Assembly: GCA_945865705.1 (NCBI GenBank)
Contig: CAMBEY010000046.1
Coordinates: forward strand, 1 to 13,402
Origin: Candidatus Sulfopaludibacter sp. SbA3
Lineage (GTDB): Bacteria > Acidobacteriota > Terriglobia > 2-12-FULL-54-10
Length of the DNA: 13,402 nt
Reading direction: 5' to 3'
Below are positions 7,458-13,285 of the stretch, piece after piece. The translations under genes and the position numbers were made by a program. The notes under the pieces were generated by a model, which was not told the DNA's origin, made no database searches, and was given only the letters and a program-made list of their open reading frames with translations. The stretch's first letter is position 1; each line of letters begins with the position of its first letter.

Positions 7458-8046
7458 GCGGACTAGCAGTTATCGAGAGAGTTTGCTGGAGGATCTGCGC
7501 GATCCATTGGAAGCCGCCAATTATCTCAATGCGGCGATTGAGGACAGCCCCGACACGCTTTTGATCGCCCTTAGAAATGTAGCTGAGGCCCACTCGATGT
7601 CTAAAGTGGCAAAGGGCGCTGGTGTGGCAAGGGAAGCAGTTTATCGAATGCTCTCAGCTAAAGGAAATCCTCGGTGGCGGGGTCTCAGAGGCGTATTCCG
7701 TTCACTCGGCCTTGATTTTCAAATCAGGCCGCTAGAACCAGAACGGCATGTAGGCATTCCTAAATCTTCCCTACATACTTCAAAAGGCGAAAGAGAAGCC
7801 CCGAAAGGGTTGAAGGCACATACCGTGAAACAGCTTTCGCTTACGTTTGGTGGCGACACCGTACAACTAGTATTCGTACGGCCAACATCTGTCTTCCCAG
7901 ATTCTGTCTTCAATGTTGGGAGCGTGCCGAAAGCAATGAATATTTTAGAGCACGTGATACACACAACGCATGATGAAATTCTCAGAACCCCGGCTTATAT
8001 GATTCCGAAGAATGAAAATGAGGTGATATATGCCCAAACGTACTGA
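7450..8046 (+). CDS. higA: HigA-like antitoxin with an extra C-terminal domain
   Basis: The start is the ATG at 7450, inside the toxin stop, with GGAG eight bases upstream; 198 residues. Residues 10-95 (SLLEDLRDPLEAANYLNAAI, then SMSKVAKGAGVAREAVYRML, then SLGLDFQIRPL) match the HI1420-type antidote proteins, with an HTH at about 48-70. That family normally ends near residue 100. Here about 100 residues follow: a polar linker (KSSLHTSKGEREAPKG), then VKQLSLTFGGDTVQLVFVRP, NVGSVPKAMNILEHVIHTTH, ending NENEVIYAQTY, which looks like beta strands then a helix. I do not recognise this part. Its end overlaps the next gene by 17 bases. It probably neutralises HigB and represses the palindromes at 6910 and 7090; the extra domain may contact the DUF3467 protein. 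Confidence 0.85.
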   Translation: MPKRTSSYRESLLEDLRDPLEAANYLNAAIEDSPDTLLIALRNVAEAHSMSKVAKGAGVAREAVYRMLSAKGNPRWRGLRGVFRSLGLDFQIRPLEPERHVGIPKSSLHTSKGEREAPKGLKAHTVKQLSLTFGGDTVQLVFVRPTSVFPDSVFNVGSVPKAMNILEHVIHTTHDEILRTPAYMIPKNENEVIYAQTY

Positions 8047-8365
8047 GCGCAAAGCAGAAAAGACCAGCGCATATCCGAGGAATTTGCCTTCGCCTCAGTC
8101 AGTCGATGTGTCAAAGCTCGAGAGAACTCAATCGCCAAATTACGTTTACGTATATGCGAATCATGCCAACGTCTCAACAACCACAATCGACGTCAGATTA
8201 GTTTTTGGACAGATGATGCTTCTACCGCACGAAGGTCGCATAGAAGATTCAGCCTCGGTCACGATGACGTGGGAACACGCAATGAAGCTTCGGGATTTAC
8301 TAACCAACGTACTCGAAGCCAGAGCCGAGACGGTTAAACGACTTTCAGCCGCCGCCTCAAATTAA
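8030..8365 (+). CDS. DUF3467 family protein, third gene of the higBA module
   Basis: ATG 8030 has GAGGTGAT as ribosome site and overlaps the end of higA by 17 bases, so the three genes are one translationally coupled unit. The 111-residue protein has a charged, proline-containing N-terminus (residues 1-36), then NYVYVYANHANVSTTTIDVR, LVFGQ, and SVTMTWEHAMKLRDLLTNVL. This is the DUF3467 pattern (Y-A-N-H, DxRLxFG, VTMxxxHAxxLRxLL): several beta strands followed by a helix. The function of DUF3467 is unknown to me. The first five residues, MPKRT, equal those of the antitoxin, perhaps by chance. By position it could be a chaperone-like or accessory factor for the antitoxin; that is inference only. 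Confidence 0.8.
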   Translation: MPKRTERKAEKTSAYPRNLPSPQSVDVSKLERTQSPNYVYVYANHANVSTTTIDVRLVFGQMMLLPHEGRIEDSASVTMTWEHAMKLRDLLTNVLEARAETVKRLSAAASN

Positions 8366-8408
8366 GAAATGCCCCGCCTGCACCCTATGTTGAGGCCATT
8401 TCGGAGCC

Positions 8409-8428
8409 ATGTGCATAATCACATTTTT
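8409..8428 (+). terminator. Weak hairpin plus T-run after the DUF3467 gene
   Basis: ATGTG (8409-8413), loop CATAAT, CACAT (8420-8424), then TTTT. The stem is only 5 bp, so this is a weak candidate terminator for the higBA module. Confidence 0.3.
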
Positions 8429-8432
8429 CTCC

Positions 8433-8462
8433 TAGACAAGGCCAATTTTCGGGCGGTAAAAT
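8433..8462 (+). promoter_or_regulatory. Sigma-70-type promoter of the leader/DAHP synthase unit
   Basis: TAGACA (8433-8438), 18-bp spacer, TAAAAT (8457-8462). Transcription would start near 8469, upstream of the leader-peptide ribosome site (GGAG 8509-8512), as an attenuator requires. Confidence 0.5.
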
Positions 8463-8521
8463 ACTAATTCAGCCCAATTTAGGGCATATCGCGAAGTTGC
8501 TTGCGCCCGGAGTCAGTTACA

Positions 8522-8572
8522 ATGATGAATTCCCGACGATTTTACTTTTACCGGGGGTGGCTGGGCCGCTAA
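8522..8572 (+). CDS. Aromatic leader peptide of the DAHP synthase attenuator
   Basis: A 16-codon frame, MMNSRRFYFYRGWLGR then TAA (8570-8572), has GGAG at 8509-8512, nine bases before the first ATG. Five of its 16 residues are aromatic: the run TTT TAC TTT TAC at 8540-8551 (Phe-Tyr-Phe-Tyr) and TGG at 8558-8560 (Trp). It lies 27 bases before an intrinsic terminator hairpin and upstream of the gene for the first enzyme of aromatic amino-acid synthesis. This is the layout of the classical trp, phe and his attenuators: ribosome stalling at the control codons when charged tRNA is scarce sets the fold of the downstream RNA. The peptide itself probably has no other role. It is too short for standard gene callers. 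Confidence 0.8.
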   Translation: MMNSRRFYFYRGWLGR

Positions 8573-8625
8573 CTGCGTATCCGCGCGTTAGAATCCCGGC
8601 CCACTCGAAACTGAGTGGGCTTTTT
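8562..8625 (+). terminator. Transcription attenuator: antiterminator and intrinsic terminator
   Basis: Terminator: GCCCACTC (8599-8606), loop GAAACT, GAGTGGGC (8613-8620), then five T residues (8621-8625). Competing fold: TGGGCCG (8562-8568) pairs with CGGCCCA (8597-8603), which contains the first five bases of the terminator's left arm. Inside that pairing CTAAC (8569-8573) pairs with GTTAG (8587-8591), continued by GCG/CGC across one bulged T. The two folds exclude each other. A ribosome that reaches the leader stop codon covers 8562-8572 and lets the terminator form; a ribosome stalled on the Phe/Tyr codons leaves that segment free. Pairings were found by eye, without energy calculation. 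Confidence 0.75.
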
Positions 8626-8693
8626 CATTTTCAACAATATTGAATGCGGGCCGGCCGGAGCGGCATTTCCGCCGAGGCCTGCGGAGGAACAAA

Positions 8694-9719
8694 ATGATTA
8701 TCTCGATGAAACCTGGCGCCAGCAAGCAGGAGATTGACCACGTCTGTGAGCGGTTACAGGAACTGGGCTACAAGTCTCATCCGATTGTGGGCACCGAGCG
8801 CACCGTCATTGGGGGCATCGGCAGCGGAGGGAACAAGGAGGCCGTCATGGAGTCCATCGCAGCGGCGCCCGGAGTTGAGTCGGTTGTGCCCATCAGCCAG
8901 CCCTTCAAGTTTGTCAGCAAGGAGTCGAAGCCCGGCAAGACGGAGATCAAGCTCGGCAAGCACGGTCTCGGCGGCAAAGAGTTCATCATCTTCGCGGGAC
9001 CCTGCTCGGTGGAGAGTGAAGAGCAGGTGATCGAGACGGCGATTGCCGTGAAGAAGGCGGGCGCGCAGATTCTGCGCGGCGGCGCTTTCAAGCCGCGCAC
9101 CTCGCCCTATGATTTCCAGGGCCTCGAAGAAGTTGGGTTGAAGCTGCTGGCCAACGCGCGCGAGAAGACCGGCATGGCCGTCTGCACCGAAGTGATGTCT
9201 ACCGAAGATGTGAGCATGGTCGCCGAGTACTCTGACATTTTGCAGATTGGCGCGCGCAACATGCAGAATTTCAACCTGCTGAAGCGCGTCGGGAAAACCA
9301 ATCGTCCGGTGATGCTGAAGCGCGGCCTCAGCTCCACCATCAAGGAATTCCTGCTCTCCGCCGAGTACATCGTAACCAGCGGCAACCCCGACGTGTTCCT
9401 GTGCGAGCGCGGCATCCGCACCTTCGAGACCTACACGCGGAACACGTTGGACATCTCCGCCGTGCCCGTGTTGCAGGAGCTGACGCACCTGCCCGTCATC
9501 GTCGATCCCAGCCATGCCACCGGCAAGCGGTCATTGATCCCGTCCATGTGCAAGGCATCGATTGCGGCGGGCGCCGACGGATTAATGGTGGAGGTCCACC
9601 CCAATCCCGAGAAGGCTTTCAGCGACGGCCCGCAGTCGCTGCGCCTGCCGGACTTCGCCAAGCTCATGCAGGATTTGCAGCCCTACCTGAATCTATGGAA
9701 GTCGGAGCGCGGCGGCTAG
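8694..9719 (+). CDS. aroF: 3-deoxy-7-phosphoheptulonate (DAHP) synthase, type I-beta with regulatory domain
   Basis: It condenses phosphoenolpyruvate and erythrose 4-phosphate, the first step of the shikimate pathway, in the cytoplasm. The start is ATG 8694, six bases after GGAGG, giving 341 residues, close to the 338 of the Thermotoga maritima enzyme. Residues 1-70 form the ferredoxin-like domain (MIISMKPGASKQEIDHV..ERTVIGGIG) that confers Tyr/Phe feedback inhibition in that enzyme. The barrel follows: AGPCSVES with metal-ligand Cys104, RGGAFKPRTSPYDFQG, QIGARNMQNF, LLKRG-type LKRG, DPSHATGKR with His274, VEVHPNPEKAFSDG with Glu300 and Asp311. These ligands sit two residues beyond the T. maritima ones as I recall them. 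The gene lies downstream of an aromatic leader peptide and attenuator, so expression and activity both seem to respond to aromatic amino acids. The symbol is generic. Confidence 0.95.
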   Translation: MIISMKPGASKQEIDHVCERLQELGYKSHPIVGTERTVIGGIGSGGNKEAVMESIAAAPGVESVVPISQPFKFVSKESKPGKTEIKLGKHGLGGKEFIIFAGPCSVESEEQVIETAIAVKKAGAQILRGGAFKPRTSPYDFQGLEEVGLKLLANAREKTGMAVCTEVMSTEDVSMVAEYSDILQIGARNMQNFNLLKRVGKTNRPVMLKRGLSSTIKEFLLSAEYIVTSGNPDVFLCERGIRTFETYTRNTLDISAVPVLQELTHLPVIVDPSHATGKRSLIPSMCKASIAAGADGLMVEVHPNPEKAFSDGPQSLRLPDFAKLMQDLQPYLNLWKSERGG

Positions 9720-9747
9720 GCGCGGAAGAGTTTTCGGTAGGTAGGAA

Positions 9748-9954
9748 TTACGGCTGGGCCGACTGGTTGGGAAGCTTGCTTTTCAACCATGCCAGCAGTC
9801 GGCGAGCCCAGTGAAATTCGTGGCTGAGCAGGATCAGGCCGGGAATGAAAAGTGCCCAGCCGGGAATCACGGGCAGCACCCAGCCGACGATGCCCGCCAG
9901 TAGCATCGCCATGCCGGCAACAATTTTTGCCCATCGCTTCAAAGTTGCTTTCAA
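9748..9954 (-). CDS. Small PGPGW-type membrane protein
   Basis: A 68-residue protein with a basic start (MKATLKRWAKI) and a hydrophobic core from about residue 11 to 43. This contains LPVIPGWALFIPGLILLSHE, the signature of the PGPGW family of putative transmembrane proteins, followed by WARRLLAWLKSKLP. Two short membrane segments flanking the Pro-Gly turn are likely. I place the start at TTG 9954, since GGGAGG lies five bases upstream; the nearby ATG at 9958 is in another phase and yields no family similarity. The function of the family is unknown to me. The gene converges on the DAHP synthase gene with 28 bases between the stops and no terminator seen there. Confidence 0.75.
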   Translation of the reverse strand: MKATLKRWAKIVAGMAMLLAGIVGWVLPVIPGWALFIPGLILLSHEFHWARRLLAWLKSKLPNQSAQP

Positions 9955-10006
9955 GCATTCCTCCCACGCTAATTTCAGTATAGGTGATTTTCAAAGTCCT
10001 AAAATG

Positions 10007-10046
10007 GATAACCGTTCAATCGTAAGGTTATCGAGTAGGGACTCGA
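10007..10046. promoter_or_regulatory. Two adjacent inverted repeats upstream of the cysteine operon
   Basis: GATAACC (10007-10013) and GGTTATC (10026-10032) form a perfect 7-bp inverted repeat with a 12-bp gap. TCGAGT-AGGG-ACTCGA (10031-10046) is a perfect 6-bp hairpin that overlaps its end. They lie 30-70 bp before the -35 box at 10076 and also upstream of the divergent PGPGW gene, so an operator role is possible. Regulator unknown. Confidence 0.4.
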
Positions 10047-10075
10047 GCAGAATCGCGGGAGTCAGCCTGATAGCG

Positions 10076-10105
10076 TTGACAGTGATTCCAGCCGGACGCT
10101 ACAAT
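10076..10105 (+). promoter_or_regulatory. Near-consensus sigma-70 promoter of the cysteine operon
   Basis: A perfect TTGACA (10076-10081), 18-bp spacer and TACAAT (10100-10105). Transcription would start near 10112 and give a leader of about 110 bases. The leader contains a 7-bp hairpin, AGCAGGA-TTGC-TCCTGCT (10125-10142), without a T-run. Confidence 0.7.
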
Positions 10106-10222
10106 CATCTCTTTTCCAAGCAAGAGCAGGATTGCTCCTGCTGGTGTATCGCGGACCCTGACCCCATATCGACCTTAATTTAGTGATGTGTGGCTGCCGA
10201 TCTGAGAGTGGATAACCTGTTC

Positions 10223-11200
10223 ATGACCAGCAAGATAGATGGGAATATTCAAGTAGTGCAACCGGGCGAGCCTACCTCCTTGTTGCGCCTGATTGGCAAC
10301 ACGCCTCTTATCAAACTGGAGCGCATCGCCCAGCGCTTTGCTCCCATCGAGATATACGTCAAGGCCGAGTGGTTCAACCCCGGCGGCTCGGCGAAGGATC
10401 GCGCCGCGTGGAGCATGATCCGCGATGGCGAGCTGACCGGAGCGTTGACGCCGGGCAAATTCATCCTGGACGCCACCAGCGGAAATACCGGCATCGCCTA
10501 CGCGATGATCGGCGCGAATCGCGGCTACAAGGTCTGCCTGTGCCTGCCGGCCAACGCCAGTCCCGAGCGCAAAAAAATCTTGAAGGCCTATGGCGCGGAG
10601 TTGGTGCTGACGGACCCGGACCTTTCGACCGATGGCTCGCAGAAGATGGCCAAGCAGATGTACGCCGCCAATCCGGAAAAATATTTCTACCCGGATCAAT
10701 ACAACAATCCCGCAAACTGGCGCGCGCATTACGAGACAACGGGACCGGAAATTTTCCGCCAGACCGACGGGAAAGTAACTCATTTCATTGCCGGACTTGG
10801 AACGACTGGAACGTTTATCGGCACCAGCCGCCGCCTGCGTGAGTTCAATCCGGCGATCCAGCTCATTTCGGTGCAGCCCGATTCGGCCATTCACGGTCTG
10901 GAAGGCATGAAGCACCTCGAAACGGCGATGGTGCCGGGAATATACGACGCGACAGTGGCCGATGAGGACATGGCCATTGACACCGAGAGAGCGTATCACT
11001 GGGTGAAGATGTTGGCGCGCGAGGAAGGCATGATGGCGGGCATCTCTTGCGGCGCGATGTTGGAGGCCTGCTTCCAGATTGCCGCGCGGCTGGAAAAAGA
11101 ACCGCTTGCCGTTCGCCAGCAAACGAAAATTGTTACCATCTTTCCCGACGCGGCTGACAAATATCTCAGCGAGCGCTTCTGGGACGAACCGAATTTATGA
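10223..11200 (+). CDS. cysM: Cysteine synthase, CysM type (carrier-protein dependent by context)
   Basis: A PLP enzyme of the cysteine synthase/cystathionine beta-synthase family. I use ATG 10223 (325 residues, close to the 323 of M. tuberculosis CysM); the GTG at 10190 lacks a ribosome site. Motifs: LIGNTPLIKL, FNPGGSAKDRAA with the PLP lysine K58, DATSGNTGIAYAM for the substrate loop, GLGTTGTFIGTSRRL for the phosphate-binding loop, GISCGAML, and DAADKYLS. The next genes encode a JAMM peptidase, a ThiS/MoaD-like carrier and an E1-like enzyme, so the sulfur donor is probably the carrier thiocarboxylate rather than free sulfide. By eye, the Arg that selects O-phosphoserine in the mycobacterial enzyme aligns with a Lys in GMKHLE, so the serine donor is open. 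TGA ends 21 bases before the next ATG. TGGATAACC recurs just upstream of the start. Confidence 0.9.
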   Translation: MTSKIDGNIQVVQPGEPTSLLRLIGNTPLIKLERIAQRFAPIEIYVKAEWFNPGGSAKDRAAWSMIRDGELTGALTPGKFILDATSGNTGIAYAMIGANRGYKVCLCLPANASPERKKILKAYGAELVLTDPDLSTDGSQKMAKQMYAANPEKYFYPDQYNNPANWRAHYETTGPEIFRQTDGKVTHFIAGLGTTGTFIGTSRRLREFNPAIQLISVQPDSAIHGLEGMKHLETAMVPGIYDATVADEDMAIDTERAYHWVKMLAREEGMMAGISCGAMLEACFQIAARLEKEPLAVRQQTKIVTIFPDAADKYLSERFWDEPNL

Positions 11201-11221
11201 TTGGTGGGCTACCAACTTTCT

Positions 11222-11692
11222 ATGCCATTGAACATACCGCGCAGTCAGTATGAAAAAATCGCCCAGCACGCCATCGCCGCCTATCCGCGCGAAGGGCAGG
11301 GCCTGCTAATTGGCAAGGAGTCCGACGGAGGTATGCTGGTGGCGGACTTTGCGCCCATGCCCAACGTGTGGGAAAGCTACGAGGACAATCCTTACGAAAC
11401 CCGCCCGCAGGATTCCGCGCGCAACCGCACTCTGATGGACCCACAGGATTTCATTCGCGTGGATCGCGAAGCGCGCAGCCGCGGGCTCGACATTATCTGC
11501 TATTTCCATTCCCACCCCGATCATCCCGCACGCCCCTCCGAGTTCGATCGCCGCCACGCCCATCCCTTCCTCATCTATGCTATTCTGGCTGTTGCGAATG
11601 GTGAGCCGCGCGAGCTGACCGCCTGGCAACTCAACGAAGATATGTCGCAGTTTCTGATTGTTGAATTGAACATTGTGGAAGACCCTGCGTAG
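11222..11692 (+). CDS. mec: JAMM/MPN+ metallopeptidase (Mec-like)
   Basis: The 156-residue protein carries the full JAMM zinc motif HSHPDHPARPSEFD (His96, His98, Ser106, Asp109: HxHx7Sx2D) and an upstream catalytic Glu in YPREGQG (E24). In mycobacteria Mec+ cuts newly made cysteine off the C-terminus of the sulfur carrier CysO; related enzymes trim C-terminal tails from ThiS/MoaD-like carriers to expose Gly-Gly. Both tasks fit here, since the neighbouring carrier has a tail beyond its Gly-Gly. No signal peptide, so it is cytoplasmic. ATG 11222 is preferred over the TTG at 11201 because MPLNIPRSQYEKI is the usual sort of N-terminus; neither has a strong ribosome site, so coupling to cysM is likely. 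Confidence 0.88.
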   Translation: MPLNIPRSQYEKIAQHAIAAYPREGQGLLIGKESDGGMLVADFAPMPNVWESYEDNPYETRPQDSARNRTLMDPQDFIRVDREARSRGLDIICYFHSHPDHPARPSEFDRRHAHPFLIYAILAVANGEPRELTAWQLNEDMSQFLIVELNIVEDPA

Positions 11693-11744
11693 TTGTTGAA
11701 TGGTAGTTGTGGTCTGGCAGGCTTGATTTCGGAGGAATTCTGGA

Positions 11745-12065
11745 ATGGGTGTGAAGATCATCATCCCGACGCCGTTGCGGCAGTATACGGCGAAAAACGA
11801 CACTGTGATCGTTGAGGGCGCGACCGTCGAGGAAGCCTTTAAGAACCTTGCCGCGCAGTATGGCGATCTGCGCAAACAATTATTTACTGAAGAGGGGAAA
11901 CTTCGCAGCTTCGTGAACATCTATAAGAATGACGAAGACATCCGCTACCTCAGCAAGGAGCAGACGCCGGTGAAAGACAACGACGTATTGAGTATTGTTC
12001 CTTCCATCGCCGGCGGCAGGCCTTCCGTTGCCGGCGGCGCGTCCCCTGTGCCCGCCTGTCGCTAG
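11745..12065 (+). CDS. cysO: ThiS/MoaD-like sulfur carrier protein with duplicated Gly-Gly tail (CysO-like)
   Basis: GGAGG at 11731-11735 precedes ATG 11745. Residues 1-91 have the ubiquitin-like sulfur-carrier pattern: KIIIPTPLRQYTAKNDTVIV, GATVEEAFKNLAAQYGDLRKQL, LRSFVNIYKNDEDIRYL, then DNDVLSIVPSIAGG. CysO-type carriers normally stop at this Gly-Gly, whose last Gly is adenylated and thiocarboxylated. Here the chain continues: residues 86-92 PSIAGGR are followed by PSVAGGA (93-99) and SPVPACR, 106 residues in all. At DNA level 12000-12020 and 12021-12041 are a 21-bp tandem duplication. An unprocessed protein could not be activated at either Gly-Gly, so cleavage, perhaps by the JAMM enzyme two genes earlier in the pathway order, should come first. 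Role as sulfur donor to CysM follows from the cluster. Confidence 0.88.
   Translation: MGVKIIIPTPLRQYTAKNDTVIVEGATVEEAFKNLAAQYGDLRKQLFTEEGKLRSFVNIYKNDEDIRYLSKEQTPVKDNDVLSIVPSIAGGRPSVAGGASPVPACR
12000..12041 (+). repeat. 21-bp tandem duplication encoding PS(I/V)AGG
   Basis: Unit 1 (12000-12020) and unit 2 (12021-12041) both read CCTTCC, three variable bases, GCCGGCGGC, then three variable bases. They are in frame, so each adds one Ala-Gly-Gly to the carrier C-terminus. Differences are limited to the Ile/Val codon and the last codon. Confidence 0.85.
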
Positions 12066-12119
12066 TGATCTGAAGAGCCGCGCCGTTTTGAACCCCCTAA
12101 AGAATTGAAGGAAATTGAC

Positions 12120-13265
12120 ATGTCACTTTCAAAGGACGAAGTCTTACGCTACAGCCGCCATCTGATCATGCCCGAGGTGGGCATGGAAGGGCAGTTGAAG
12201 CTCAAAAGCGCCAAGGTCCTGTGCATCGGCGCGGGCGGCCTCGGCTCGCCCCTTGGATTATATCTGGCCGCGGCGGGCGTAGGCACGCTGGGTCTGGTCG
12301 ATTTCGATGTAGTCGATTTCAGCAACCTGCAGCGCCAGATTCTGCATAGCACCGCCGACGTGGGCCGCACCAAGCTGGCCAGCGCCAAAGATCGCCTGCA
12401 TGGAATGAATCCGCATATCGAGCTGCAGACCCATGAGGTCGCGCTATCATCCGCGAATGCGCTGAATATTTTTAAGGACTACGACATCATTGCCGACGGC
12501 ACCGACAATTTCCCCACGCGCTATCTAACGAATGACGCCTGCGTGCTCTCCGGCAAGCCGAACGTGTACGCGAGCATCTTCCGCTTCGATGGCCAGGCTT
12601 CCGTCTTCGCCACCAAGGGCGGTCCATGCTATCGCTGCTTGTATCCTGAGCCGCCGCCGCCGGGGCTGGTTCCGAGTTGCGCCGAGGGCGGAGTACTGGG
12701 TATTCTCCCTGGATTGCTTGGAGTGATTCAGGCGACGGAAGTGGTGAAGCTCATCATCGGCAAGGGCAATTCGCTGGTGGGCCGTCTGCTGCTCGTCGAT
12801 GCGTTGGAGATGAAGTTCCGCGAACTGAAATTGCGGAAGGCGCCCGACTGCCCCATCTGCGGGACCAACCCAACCATCCACGCGCTGATCGACTACGATC
12901 AATTCTGCGGTATCCATCCCGAGCCGCCACCGGCTCCGGAGGCGAGCGAGTGGGAAATTACGCCCGTGGAATTGAAAAGTAGAATGGACCGCAAGGAATC
13001 GTTTGTGTTGCTCGATGTTCGCGAGCAGCACGAGGTGGATATCTGCAGGATTCCCGGCTCGCGGCTGATTCCGCTCGGCCAGTTGCAGGCGCGCGTGAAT
13101 GAGTTGAACACCGCCGATGATCTCGTCGTGCATTGCAAGAGCGGCATGCGCAGCGGCAAGGCCGTGGACTTTCTGAAGACCATCGGCTTTAAGCGCATCA
13201 AAAACCTGAAGGGCGGCATCCTGGCCTGGAGCGATCAGGTTGATCCGTCGGTGCCGAAGTACTAG
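12120..13265 (+). CDS. moeZ: E1-like adenylyltransferase with rhodanese domain (MoeZ/MoeBR)
   Basis: ATG 12120 has AAGGA upstream and gives 381 residues. The ThiF/MoeB domain begins RYSRHLIMPEVGMEGQ, with ATP loop GAGGLGSP (37-44), DFDVVDFSNLQRQ, the adenylation Asp in DGTDN (127-130), zinc CxxC pairs at C170/C173 and C244/C247, and a conserved Cys187 in PSCAEGG. After a Pro-rich linker (EPPPAPEAS, about 268-276) comes a rhodanese domain (VLLDVREQHEVDICRIPGS), with active-site Cys339 in CKSGMRS. Such fusions adenylate the C-terminal Gly of a sulfur carrier and then load it with sulfur from the rhodanese persulfide. It follows the carrier gene by 54 bases and closes the operon. It may also serve molybdopterin or tRNA thiolation carriers elsewhere, as MoeZ does in actinobacteria. 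Confidence 0.95.
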   Translation: MSLSKDEVLRYSRHLIMPEVGMEGQLKLKSAKVLCIGAGGLGSPLGLYLAAAGVGTLGLVDFDVVDFSNLQRQILHSTADVGRTKLASAKDRLHGMNPHIELQTHEVALSSANALNIFKDYDIIADGTDNFPTRYLTNDACVLSGKPNVYASIFRFDGQASVFATKGGPCYRCLYPEPPPPGLVPSCAEGGVLGILPGLLGVIQATEVVKLIIGKGNSLVGRLLLVDALEMKFRELKLRKAPDCPICGTNPTIHALIDYDQFCGIHPEPPPAPEASEWEITPVELKSRMDRKESFVLLDVREQHEVDICRIPGSRLIPLGQLQARVNELNTADDLVVHCKSGMRSGKAVDFLKTIGFKRIKNLKGGILAWSDQVDPSVPKY

Positions 13266-13285
13266 AGCGATTTGCGGGATTGCGT

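Noticed and set aside
8518..8523. TACAAT as a -10 box for the DAHP synthase gene
   Set aside because: It overlaps the leader-peptide start and lies downstream of its ribosome site, so the transcript must begin further upstream; TAGACA/TAAAAT at 8433-8462 fits better.
8754..9515. 253-codon open frame on the minus strand
   Set aside because: Shadow of the DAHP synthase gene; composition is His/Asp/Gly/Leu-rich as expected for antisense of GC-rich coding DNA.
10175..11122. 315-codon open frame on the minus strand
   Set aside because: It is the antisense of cysM in a GC-rich genome, shows no family motifs and has no ribosome site.
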